Assembly (NCBI GenBank): GCA_026874595.1
Contig: CM049317.1
Location: 49,626,401-49,690,400, forward strand
Reading direction: 5' to 3'
From: Sipunculus nudus
Lineage: Eukaryota; Annelida; Sipuncula; Golfingiida; Sipunculidae
DNA: 64,000 bases
Numbering within the stretch: the first letter of the stretch is position 1; every line of letters starts with the position of its first letter. Below, in pieces: positions 22,159-32,835 of this stretch. The notes under the pieces were generated by a model. The model was not told the origin of the DNA. It searched no databases and saw nothing but the letters and a program-made list of their open reading frames with translations. Made by a program: the position numbers and the translations under genes.

Positions 22159-22424
22159 CAGGGCTTGACATTAACGGTGAACGGGGCAAGTGAAAGTATG
22201 AGAAAATAGTGGTAGGACAACTAGAATTCACTTCCTATTTGCTGACTTGACAAGTGGTTCCAACATAAACCTTTACCCAAGGCATGAAAAAGAATCTTTG
22301 TAATCTTGAATACAATTAATTATATTTTTAGGGCAAGAAAAAACTCATGTAGGACAAGTCAAAGCTAGATGTTACTTGACTGACTGGGCAAGCAAGAACT
22401 TTCAAAAGTTAATGTTGAGCCCTG
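22159..22424. mobile_element. 266-bp hAT-like MITE with CTTGG duplication
   Basis: The ends are inverted: CAGGGCTTGACATTAAC at the left and the complement of GTTAATGTTGAGCCCTG at the right, with two mismatches over 17 bp. Directly outside is CTTGG on both sides (22154-22158 and 22425-22429). CAGGG termini are typical of hAT non-autonomous elements; the visible duplication is 5 bp rather than the usual 8. Confidence 0.75.
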
Positions 22425-23245
22425 CTTGGGTATACATTTCATTATGACAGCAGTGAATAATGGGTCTGACTAATTACCCCAATGGACCCCAAATGAACCT
22501 TACACAGACCCAAACGGACCCAAATGGATGTGACTGGTGACCCAAACAGGCCAAAATAGGCCCCAAATATACAATTTTTTATTCAATTTTAAATCTTAAA
22601 CATTAAAATTAGGTTGCACTGTATGGCAAACTTGCTTAGAAATTACTTAATTTTTAAACATTTTTTTGTACTATAAAATGATAATTACTGTGCATTTACA
22701 TAATTTCTAATGCATGTGATTAATTAATGAACAGGCTGTCAATATGTCAGCAAAGTTAAACTTAACAGTAATTTGCTAAACTGCCACAAAACTGTTTTTA
22801 GACTTTTTAATTTTGTTTTCTTTTTACAAGTAAGTTTGGTGTTATTTGCTATTTAATTTTCCTTGTTTTTCCCAACTTAAATATGTACTTTACTCAGGAA
22901 AATATTTTTATATGAACACAGGAATGCAAATAAGCTATAAAATACTTTGTTATAAAAAAATTTAGTATTAATTAGTGTATTTGCTCGAGTTGTATTATTT
23001 TGGCATATAGATATTTATAAGGCATATATTTGACGCATGCTTCTAAAATCTAAAGGGGTGAAAAATTCAATGTTTTATGTAGTAGACATTTCGTGATTTA
23101 CCTAATTATGACAGTTTATCATTTTGAATTTTCCAGAATATTTTAAATTTTTTTTTATGACAGGCAGTTATTACAAATAACATACTGTGGATTCAGAAAA
23201 TATCATGAGTTTAAAATTTCATGGTTTTGATCTGAACATTAAAAT

Positions 23246-23745
23246 TTAAAGGGAATTAATCAGGAGCAATATTATTCCTATTCTTTCACACTATCAGTTC
23301 AGTTTTGCTTTATACAAAAGTTTCCCAGCAAAACTATTCCAGCACACAATCTCATTTCCTTGCATACGACTGTTTAACACCTCATAAGAGCCCTGTGTGT
23401 TGGTAAACTCAGTGTTTACCATAACATTGCCGTGTGACCGGAGGTCCGATTTAGAGGGGCAACACGTGTCTCAGCCAGCGGGAACATGTATTACACTTTT
23501 TGAGCCCAGCTAATCAGGGTATCTCCTGATTGGCACGTGTTGTGGCCTTGCGCAGCACACGGCCCTACGCATTGTGCTAATGTTGACATTTGTGATGGCG
23601 CCCGGTTCACTGTTTTTAACACATGTTTACAGGAGTAAGCAAACGGTTAAAGGCAATATTTTGGCAGGCACAGATTTATTTTAAAGGGGAGAAGCTATTT
23701 TTCGTGTTAACTCAACATGCTTTATAGGTGATTGGGCCCCTTTAA
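23246..23745 (+). mobile_element. 0.5-kb TTAA-bounded MITE, copy 2
   Basis: Same family and orientation as 12037-12535, with matching 'aaaagtttcccagcaaaa', 'ggaggtccga' and 'acaggagtaagcaaacggtt' landmarks and TTAA at both ends. It lies inside the 22462-28199 composite element and therefore inserted after it. Confidence 0.75.
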
Positions 23746-24529
23746 AACTTTGCATGGATTAATCCTTCCTGGTTATGCATTGTATCAAAATAAATATGTG
23801 ACAAGACCTAAAAATAGGCCAAAGATCATTGTTTTCTTTTTGTTAAAAATCCATTGATTGTTTACAAATGTCAGCTTCACTAAGTCTCAGTACAAGCGAT
23901 AGGCTCAATGACACAAATGACAAAAATATATGCTGACTTATCTGAAAAAATGTTGGGTATAAATGGATAGATTCCTCAGGAATAATTCTACCTGTGTCTA
24001 TCAAATGAAACCATGCATGTCTGCATGTATAACTAGGTTAATGAGAGCAAGTCCCGGTGCTAGGTGTTGGTATGTCATTTGTTCAGAAGGTACATCCTTT
24101 CGACTTATGTGCCCGGGAACGAGACCACAGTTAGACTGGGCTCCAGCTCATATTTTTGCTCAGCTCACTGTGACTCATCACCAAGCCGAAGGCTAACTAG
24201 ATTATCTCTGTCCCAGGGTTGTTTATTTTATTTAAACATGACATTCATTCAAACAAACAATCAAATAAGATTAGCAGGGCAAAATTATCTATAACTTTGA
24301 CTTTTAGTGAGATAATATGAGATAGAGCAAGTCCAGATGTACCAGTGTAAGTGCAGGCAAACTTTCAAACAGTGACTTGTAAGTCCAACACACGTGACAC
24401 TGATAAAATCTTGATTTGTTTGCTCAACCCAAAGTTGAACTGAATATCTTTACTCACAATATAAGTATTTTTTATAATAAGTTTCACATTGTTTTCTTTG
24501 CATTTTCTTAATCAGTACTATTTGCTAGT

Positions 24530-24751
24530 ATGGACGGTGACAGCCACACAGAGGGCCAACTCATTGTCAAAACTCAGTGCAAAGGGTCGACAGACTTTGA
24601 AAAATTCTTTAATAAACCTTATGATAGTTGGGTTTTCAATTTTGTGGATAATGGCACCCATGAATTCCACAAAAAGAAAATCCCAACAAACAATTCTGAA
24701 TCCACAGTACATAAATTCCTGAAAGAAAGATCATCAAAATTCAGTATCGCT
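24530..24751 (+). pseudogene. Unrecognised open frame inside the composite element, split
   Basis: The ATG at 24530 opens 74 codons (MDGDSHTEGQ..., with WVFNFVDNGTHEF and a Lys-rich tail) up to the border of the 24752 insertion. On the far side of that insertion, after the TCGCT duplication at 26797, the frame continues for only about seven codons before a stop. The composition looks protein-like, but I do not recognise a family. It could be a remnant exon of the composite element's transposase gene or chance. Confidence 0.25.
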
Positions 24752-26665
24752 CAGTGGCGGATCCAGAGGGGTAGCTTAGGGGGCTGAAGCCCCCCCCCCC
24801 CCCAGAAAGAAATATTGTTATCATTTTTTAATCAGAGAAGATTTTCTTTACATTATTTCCAGTTGCCGTCATACAAATATCACCCTTTCAACTGAAAAAA
24901 AACAAAAGTTGAAAACCCAAGGAATCGTTAGGAGAAACGCATGTCGACACCACTATCAGGCATCTTTTTTATTCTCCCGCAGTTAGGAGAGAGGACTACT
25001 AAAATGGTCCGCGACTGTTAGTCCTTCAGTCCTTCAATCTGTTCGTCCATCTCGTATCATCACTGATGCCACACTTTCATAGTTAAACATATGGCAGGGG
25101 ACCATTGTGGCCCAAGGTCCTTGTTGTATTTTTAAATTATGAGTTGGGCATTTTCCAACATTGGTTATAGACTATAAAAATGTCGATCTACATGATCTAT
25201 CAACCGTGACTCCCTCAAGCATTTCTCATTGGATATGCCACCTGTCCTTGGGCTTGGACATCTTGCTTGTGAACATGATTAAGCGTTAAAATAAAAAGCA
25301 AGCCTTATTCACCTGTCTTTATCCTAGGAATAAAGTAATGCATTTTAAATTTCAGACGTATATATAAAAGAGATCTGACGTTTGAACGCATTAAAGCAAA
25401 AATTATAGACTAATGAAGAAACTGCACACTTGGAAAAGTAGTTCAGGCTATACCAGTTATTCAAAATAAACGCTGGTGAGTAATGCCTTAAATAAGTAGT
25501 TAGAAAATAATATTAAATCATGAGTTATTCGTTTGCCTTTTTCAATGATGTTTAATGCAACTAAAAATGTTATATATATAGTTGTGTCTTTATTTTATGA
25601 CTGATCAGTTATCTGAGATTAAATAATGAACAAAATGTTTACATTGTTGGGCACTTGTGCTCACACCTCATGTTCATCTCTATACGATACTTAAAAAAGA
25701 TATTATTAATACATGTATACCCTAGTCTTATTTTTATTTGTAAATCGGTTGATAGAAAAAAAAATAATGTCCAGATCATTTATTCTTTTACTATGAATTC
25801 CCCATTCATACTGCTTGCTCCAGTGAAGTTTTTATTTGCTTTTTTTTATTTGAGTTAATATTTTCCTTTACGAAGCAAGGTTTTCATGTAATTATCGACG
25901 TTGGTTGATTCGTCTGTTAGCAGCTGACCTCAACAGTTATGGACGTACTTATCAGGAGAGACAGTAAAAAAATCAATGTTTACCTGGATCACAATAATAT
26001 CTCACAAATATATTTATAAAAAGACCGTCTTTATTTTTGGTTTTAGGGGAACCATTAATTGGATATTAATTTCTGAAAGGGGCGAGCAGACCGGTTATGC
26101 AAAATCGAGTTGGTTAACTTGCCCCACATTTCTCTTGAATTTATATAATTCTCGCTATAAACTGTAAATTCACAAAATTTAAAATACACATGATATGAAT
26201 TGTCTGACTTTAAAGTCTGCATTTACGTTTTGTCTCAACTCCGTTAAGGAGTTTCCAGTTGTAAACTAAGTCTCCGGAAAATATTATGTTGCACATCTGT
26301 TCCCATTTGCAACAATTTCACAATTTACAAATTGTCAGATCATATATGAAGTGGGAAAATGCAAAAGGTATATTTTGATATCTATAGCCTAGGAGTTATG
26401 TTTTGTTTTTTTTCCAGTCTGCAACTTATTTAATGTTAGACCGAAACCACGACTACATGTTTACAAGAGGCACTGGCCTTTTGGTACCTCTTTCTTTCAT
26501 CCATCAATAACAGTTGATTTTTTTAAAATAATTATTCTGAAGTTTATGAACAGAAAAAGGGCAGTTTTCCATTTATAAAATGGCAAAGAATTAAGTCTTT
26601 TCACAGGTACAAAGTGACTTAAATTCAAATAACGTATCCAACAATTGACCGATTTTGACCTTTTG

Positions 26666-26699
<34 letters not shown>

Positions 26700-26796
26700 A
26701 TAAGATAAATGTCTATGGCAAGTACCTGCGCCAATATATATATTATGCAAAATATCTACTAGCCCCCACACTTGCCAAATCCTGGATCCACCCCTG
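24752..26796. mobile_element. 2.0-kb hAT-like element with CAGTGGCGGATCCAG ends
   Basis: Left end CAGTGGCGGATCCAG; the right end, reverse complemented, is CAGGGGTGGATCCAG (two mismatches). TCGCT abuts both ends (24747-24751/26797-26801), a 5-bp duplication. A C run follows the left end at 24790-24802, and an (AT)n run lies at about 26669-26697. No transposase is seen, so it is non-autonomous or gutted. A degenerate relative with 'ggggcggatcacag ... ccggatctgccac' ends is at 58110-58335. Confidence 0.7.
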
Positions 26797-26883
26797 TCGC
26801 TGTACTACTTACAACCTAAAGCTACGATTCCTTTTACGTGGTTGCAGCCATGGGGTCTGTAGGGGTTTGTTTTGGGACCGTTG

Positions 26884-28173
26884 CAGGGTTTGGGCCAGGT
26901 ACAAGTGAAAGTACCTAGGTACAGGTACAGGTACTTATGAATTGGCCAGGTACAGGTACAGGTACTTGATTTTCACAGAGTATTTAGGTACAGGTACAGG
27001 TACTTGAGAAAGTACCTAGGTACGGGTACAGGTACAGGTACATTTATTTTAGGATCACTTCTAAGACACTTTTACGGATAATAATAGCTGCATAAATTCA
27101 CATATATGCAAGTTAACATGCCTTTCTTCTATCAAACAATACTGAAGTCATTTGCTAAAGTATATTTTACTAAAACTTATTATCTTTATGGCACCATACA
27201 TTCACAAACATGATATTCAAGTCTCATGAAAGTCCATTAAGTACACCAAGTACAGTATGACACCATACTTCACAAACATGATATTTGTGTACTAAAAGTT
27301 CATTAAGTGCACAAGTACTACAGTATAACACAGTCCATTCACAAACATGAAATTCAAGTGTACTGAAAGTCCATTAAGTCATTAAATTCATGAGCAGTTT
27401 ATCAAAATGATGGCTTGCTGATTATTTTACACCACAGGTAACCAAATTAAATTCTGAAAGAAAAACTGAAAATATGAAAATGTACCTGGAGTACCTTGTA
27501 CCAGGTGCAGGTACTTTAGTTCCAGGCAGGGTTGGCAAGTTTTAGGCAGGAAGGTTTTAACCATAGGTTATAACCTGGTTAAAACTGCCCCGCCTAAAAC
27601 AGGTTTTAGGCAGGTTTTAGGCACCAAAGGATCAAAAAGCTAATAACAGTATCTGGTTATAAGCTTACAGTATGATCATTCTTTTATTGACAATCAAGGC
27701 ATGCAGTGGGAGACCTCTGATTTGGGGATACAAGATAAAACTGATAGATAACTGTGTTTATAATTATATGGACAACCTGAACAAGTGTTGTTTTCATTTG
27801 TTGCTTTTATAATGGTTAAATTTGTTAAGTTTGAATAAAGTGTTCCTCAAGTGCTATTAATTTTTGGAGCATTCTTTAATGCATATAGCTGTGTAACAAT
27901 AAAAAATAGTTTTATGCAAATCATATGTGAGAGTATCTAAGGTTTTAGGCAGTTAAAGGCAGTTTTAGGCAGGTTATAACCTATTTTAGGCAGTTAATCG
28001 CAGGTTTTAGGCTCTGCCCTGCCGAAAACAGGTTTTGGGCAGCTTAAAACCCAACGCTGGTTCCAGGTACTGTACAAGGTACTTTCTACTCATGACAAGC
28101 AGGTACAGGTACAGGTACAGGTACTCTGAAATGTGTACCTGGGTACAGGTACAAGTACCTGGCCCCAACCCTG
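26884..28173. mobile_element. 1.29-kb hAT element with perfect 8-bp target duplication
   Basis: It starts CAGGGTTTGGGCCAGGTAC and ends with the inverse of CAGGGTTGGGGCCAGGTAC. Subterminal regions at both ends are runs of GGTACA/AGGTAC. The flanking 8-bp GACCGTTG is identical on both sides (26876-26883/28174-28181), the hallmark of hAT transposition. It inserted only 18 bp from the right end of the composite element's inner TIR sequence. It is non-coding and contains a younger hAT at 27527-28059. Confidence 0.9.
27527..28059. mobile_element. 533-bp hAT MITE nested in the 1.29-kb hAT
   Basis: It starts CAGGGTTGGCAAGTTTTA and ends with the inverse of CAGCGTTGGGTTTTAAG. Subterminal repeats of TTTTAGGCAG occur on both flanks. 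The 8-bp GTTCCAGG is duplicated exactly (27519-27526/28060-28067). This is the youngest layer of the stack. Confidence 0.9.
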
Positions 28174-28344
28174 GACCGTTGGGGTAATTAGTCAGACCCA
28201 TAATTAATAAATAAAATTATTATTTCATAATAAAAATAATAGTTAATAAATACAGAACCGACGTAATTGTTATGGGTTCATAACTGAAAATTGAATTGGT
28301 CACCAGGTGACGTTATGCAATTCTGAGCCTTGCATTAAGGCAAC

Positions 28345-28706
28345 GGTCCTCCTAAACACCCAAAACACCGGTGTTTTTGGTATCTGTGACGAAACATCAC
28401 GAAACACTCACTTATAACTTCAAACCTGAACCCAAACAGCGCCCACTGCAGCCATTTATGCCAGCTATGGCCCTGCCCCCTAGTGGCGCAAGTTGCAATC
28501 AAGCAGCGCACTTATCAGTTATACAAAACACCATTGCTTTCTTTTATTTTACAGAATAGTGGCACAATTCCGCATTAACATATGCAACAAATGATGATTT
28601 ATTAACTGATACCAGTGTTTTACTTAAGTTCAAATTTAAAAGGGTGGTTCGTGGTGTTTCGTCACACGAACCCAAAACACCGGTGTTTTGGGTGTTTAGG
28701 CGGACC
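28345..28706. mobile_element. 362-bp MITE with about 60-bp inverted ends
   Basis: The left end 'ggtcctcctaaacacccaaa' pairs with the inverse of 'tttgggtgtttaggcggacc'. The arms continue through the palindromic AACACCGGTGTT and 'gtgacgaaaca(t/c)cacgaa', about 60 bp in all. Only about 240 bp separates the arms and nothing coding is there. Target duplication is not clear. The right end sits 5 bp from the next element. Confidence 0.7.
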
Positions 28707-28711
28707 CTCAA

Positions 28712-31031
28712 GGGGCTGTGTGTAAAACTCGGAAGTCGGAAGCCAAGGATTTTTCATAAATAAAGTGCTAAAAAATGCACAAATTACCTCTAGATCAACA
28801 CCATTTTAATTTCTATTGATAGAATAAAGTCTGTTCTATCATTCCTTGAAGAATCATAGTTATCCATTCCGTAATCTGAAAGTTATAGACAATTTTGTGC
28901 TCGGAAGCCATCTCGGAAGCCACTCGGAAGTGCCGGGATGCGGTCCAAATGTGTAAAACTCGGAAGTCACGGAGACGCACTGGTCAACATATGGTCAGTT
29001 TAGAGCCACATGGTAAATTTCATTACACTCTCAGACGTACGTTATGTGCGTAAAAGGGCATCTTAAAACAGAATGTGTTCCTAGCTTCAATTAAGGAACT
29101 GCACGGAGTGACGATTACAAAGATCTCAATAAAGAAATTCCTATTTTGTGTTAGGAAGAGATCGTTGAATGTCAAATCTTAGATAAATAATCTCATAAAT
29201 AAGATCTTATTGACACATAAGACATTGGAGGCTTCAAATAAAAGTCTGTATGTATGGAGGTTAAATGGTGTCTTAAAGAAGCTACGGATATAGGCATTTT
29301 TATCCAACCGGTTGCTTAGCTAAGATTCATACCTTGAAATCCCAGCATAAAAAATGTTGACGTCATGCAATAATTAAATGAATCCTTTCCGATTATTTTT
29401 TGACAAAAACCCATCAAATCAATTACTGTGGAAAATCTGGTTGGATATTTACCGCCAAGATAACAATTTCAATGATAAATATCAATTATTCCCATTCTTC
29501 TTTGATAAAATAGCAAGTAAACCTCTTTATAAAAAAATCCTTTTTATGCACATGAATATTATCTATATACTCACAATCTTTATTTGATACTTATATATTT
29601 ACCCTTTTCGTTATTAAATTTATAAAAAAAAACAAGTTAACAGGAAGCTTATTCTTAGGCCTGCATGGTAATCACTGAACTATAGTCGGAATTCTATAAA
29701 GTAGTGCTGTGTGTTTTCAGACCTAACTCCCTTCGGACCTCATAGTTGCTTGTATCAGGTTCTGTTCTAAAACTAATATTTAATATCTATAAGAGATTTA
29801 ACAAAGAAAGCCGCTTTGCTCTGTTACCGTTTATTTTCAATCATTTACTGAATAATTTTTGCCAAGCTAAATGTTTTGTTGATGTTTTATTGATTTGTTG
29901 TTTATTTTTTTTTCTGTTGGCGCGATTTACAATATGTATATAAAAGTATTAATGTTTGTGCCGTCTGTTTTTTTTTTTTTTTATAAATTTCAGAACATTA
30001 ATTTTCCAAACATTGTACATGACAGCATAAAAATACCGAGGAAATATTAAATCGTTCTGCAAAAACAGAAACAATTTAATTTTATATGAACGTTAAATGT
30101 TACAATCGGCATCATATCTATTTACACATGTATTGTGTATTTATTTCTGTCAAGGTTTTGTTTATGTTTGTTTTTCTTTTTAAAGTTGTCCAATACATCT
30201 GTCCAATACATCTGATGAATCATTATCAAACAATTCAATGTGAAATATTATGCATATTATGCTGTCTATTTTGGCAACATTTTAAAACTTGAATTGAAAA
30301 GGGTTTCATTTTACAGCATGAACAGCAAAAAATCACATTTTGAATTTGTAAAATGTGCATTCTGATCATGAAATATAAAATATATTTCAGAATCAATTAA
30401 ATATTACATAATAGATTTTTAAGCCTAAGAGATACATAATCCTGATGAAATTTTTGAATAATGGAACATGAAAAGGTTGGTCAATTTACACATGAACATA
30501 GAACATTTTATCGAAACAACCTTTAGAAACATTTCCAAGACGTCGTGTTTCTGTCAAATTTTAATTCTATTTATCATTTTAATTAATCAATTATTACTAT
30601 GTTGTTTTACAAAATGAAAAAAAAAAAAATTATGACCACAAAATATTATTTTAAGAAAACAGCAATATGAACGTTACACAACAGATTGAATTATAAAAAA
30701 ATATGTCATCTGGAAGATATTGAAAATGCTTGACACGCATGCTGACGATTTGATGACCAGTGCATGGCCGTGGCTTCCGAGTTTTGCACATTTGGACTAC
30801 TACCCGGCACTTCCGAGATGGCATCCAAGCACAGAATCTTCTATGACTCTCAGATTATTGAATGAATATCTATGATTCTTCACAGAATGATAGAAAAGAC
30901 CCTAGTGTATCGATAAAAATCGAAATAGTATTGATGTAATGGCATTTTGTATATGCTTTATGGTTTTGTTTCTAAAATATCCTTGGCTTCCGACTTCCGG
31001 CTTCCGACTTCCGAGTTTTACACACAGCCCC
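28712..31031. mobile_element. 2.3-kb DNA element with long (~265 bp) inverted repeats
   Basis: The left arm 28712-28985 and right arm about 30765-31031 are inverse copies. Both carry 'ggggctgtgtgtaaaactcg', 'gaagtcggaagccaaggat', 'gaagaatcatag' and 'cggaagtgccggg'. CTCAA flanks both outer ends (28707-28711/31032-31036), extendable to 7 bp depending on where the G run is cut. The roughly 1.8-kb interior is very AT-rich and has no recognisable transposase (open frames up to 69 codons). Long TIRs occur in Mutator-, foldback- and some other groups; the superfamily is not assigned. Confidence 0.75.
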
Positions 31032-31036
31032 CTCAA

Positions 31037-32654
31037 GGCGAAGACCGACATGCAGTTGGTAAACAAGGTTAACTCAGTTAATTCGGCCAACCAAACGTAA
31101 ATGAATGCAGTTGTATAATACAGATTACCCTACCGGTACTTTCGCTCACTTTCAAGATCCAGCCGGGCGACAAAGTTAGTGTTACTGTTTCTAATCCTAA
31201 GAGGAGTGACGAAATACGTTTTTTTGTAGATTCGTTGCTGAATCAAATTAAATATTTGGAATGTTATCGTAATCTAGCGACAGCTGCCATCACCCAGCGT
31301 ATTCTGCAATTCTGATCCAAATGAGAATCGGTTCTCCCATCTCAGCAGTCTTTTTTGTCAATCTTTCCTAGCACCCTTGACCTTTGACATCAGACTTCTG
31401 CCGAAAGGAAGATAAATAACGTGTGGTGTATGGAATCATTTCTAGATGGCGCTGTAGACGGTCGTTGCAAAAGAACTTCTAACATTAGCGTATAAAGTTG
31501 TACATGATAAGGGGTCACCAATGAGATAGTGTACTAAGGCTGTTCACAGTATCAACTAACCGATCAAGATAAGATTTTTTGGAAGTGCTTATTTCCACTC
31601 CTCCTAGGAGTTACCAATTAATCCCCATGTTAGATGGAACAGTTGGATAAGCGTTTGTTAGAATAAATATTCATTTCCAGCTGCTCTATAGGATAAAATT
31701 GATGAAAATATATATATATATATAACAAAAATGATTGTTATTGAGCTTACCTTTGAGGTGTGAATCTATCAAATCAGTATAGTGACAATGGACTTAAAGC
31801 ACTCTTTGTTACATTTATATTTTTAATTTTTCGTTTAATCAAAGTTCTAGTAATTTTCGCCTATTTGGACATCACAGTAACATCATTGAGAATGTTTAAG
31901 ATGAAATCAGTGGCAGAGTAATTTAATGAAACAACCTACCAGTGTACAGGTGCCAATCCAGTTTAACTGTCTGGGCTTTACCTGGTTATATTCTGAGCCA
32001 AGAGCTGATAGCACCATTCTGAGTATATGGACACAAAACCAGAGCTTACAAATGAGGTGCCATCAGTCTACTGATAAAGACTTTCAGCCATTTATCAAGT
32101 AATGTCGAAATCTTCCTCACCCTTCATGTAGTTCTGATGATCCACATATCAATTTCAAAATGATTAGTAAACAACTAGACCCAAAGAAATGTATATCTTT
32201 GTAGCAACAATCCAACCAAAGACGATCCAAATGAAGAACCACTTATCCATGCATGCGGGGGTGGGGGTGAAGCTTTCATCCCATCCCATTCACTAAAAAT
32301 GCATGATCATGTTCATGATCCCCCCCCCCCCCCCTTGCAATCCGTGGTTGGACCATTATATCGCTCTGTTGAAAACTAACATGTATGCGATAATATGTGC
32401 ATTTAACAACAACCACAACAAAAGGAAAAAGTACAAGGACGCCCCTTCCTTTCCAAAAGTGTGTGGTATATTATTCATTTTCGGTGAGAAACGGACAATA
32501 CAAATTTGTTTAGAAAAACTGACATCCTGGGATACCCTCATAAGTTGAAGAAAAACCAGTGATGTCATGGTTCGGAGTATTCAATAACTACAAATGAGAT
32601 AAACGTTAGCATTTTTTATCAAATAATATAAATACATGGTATGGCTCCACTTAC
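31037..32654. other. No gene seen
   Basis: Unique-looking DNA with a short (AT)n run at about 31708-31725 and a C14 run at about 32320-32334. Nothing on either strand carries a family motif. Confidence 0.45.
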
Positions 32655-32832
32655 AGATTTCATCTGTTGCTCCAGGTTGAGTAATGTTTTGAATTTTCAG
32701 TCTATACTTGTTAAGTTTGATCGTGAAGCTCAGTAATCCATCAGGGGTAAAGGTGGGGTTCATTATCAGTCTCACCAGACTTTGCACTTTGCATTTATGG
32801 TCTTTCGGGTCCGTTATTTGTTGTAGCTTTTC
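32655..32832 (-). CDS. Candidate coding exon, unknown function
   Basis: The minus strand is open from just after a TGA at 32835 to a strong donor GTAAGT (32654-32649). The peptide includes KCKVQSLVRLIMNPTFTPDG and then LLSFTIKLNKYRLKIQNITQ, a protein-like alternation of hydrophobic and polar residues. It would end in phase 1, the phase required by the next minus-strand exon at 19.0 kb. The acceptor side is weak, with no pyrimidine tract before any AG. It could be an upstream exon of the LDLa-module gene or a chance frame. No family is recognised. Confidence 0.3.
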
Positions 32833-32835
32833 TCA

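Larger units (their letters stand above)
22462..28199. mobile_element. Composite TIR DNA transposon with four younger insertions
   Basis: It starts GGGTCTGACTAATTACCCC and ends with the exact inverse. Similarity extends to about 28 bp per end. ATAAT flanks both sides (22457-22461/28200-28204); alternatively a 3-bp TAA with a one-base-longer TIR. Within its 5.74 kb lie a TTAA MITE (23246-23745), a 2.0-kb hAT-like element (24752-26796), and a 1.29-kb hAT (26884-28173) that itself contains a 0.53-kb hAT. Subtracting these leaves a host element of about 1.9 kb. An 81-codon open frame (from 24530) may be a remnant of its own gene. The superfamily is unresolved; the 3-bp TAA reading would fit PIF/Harbinger. 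Confidence 0.75.
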
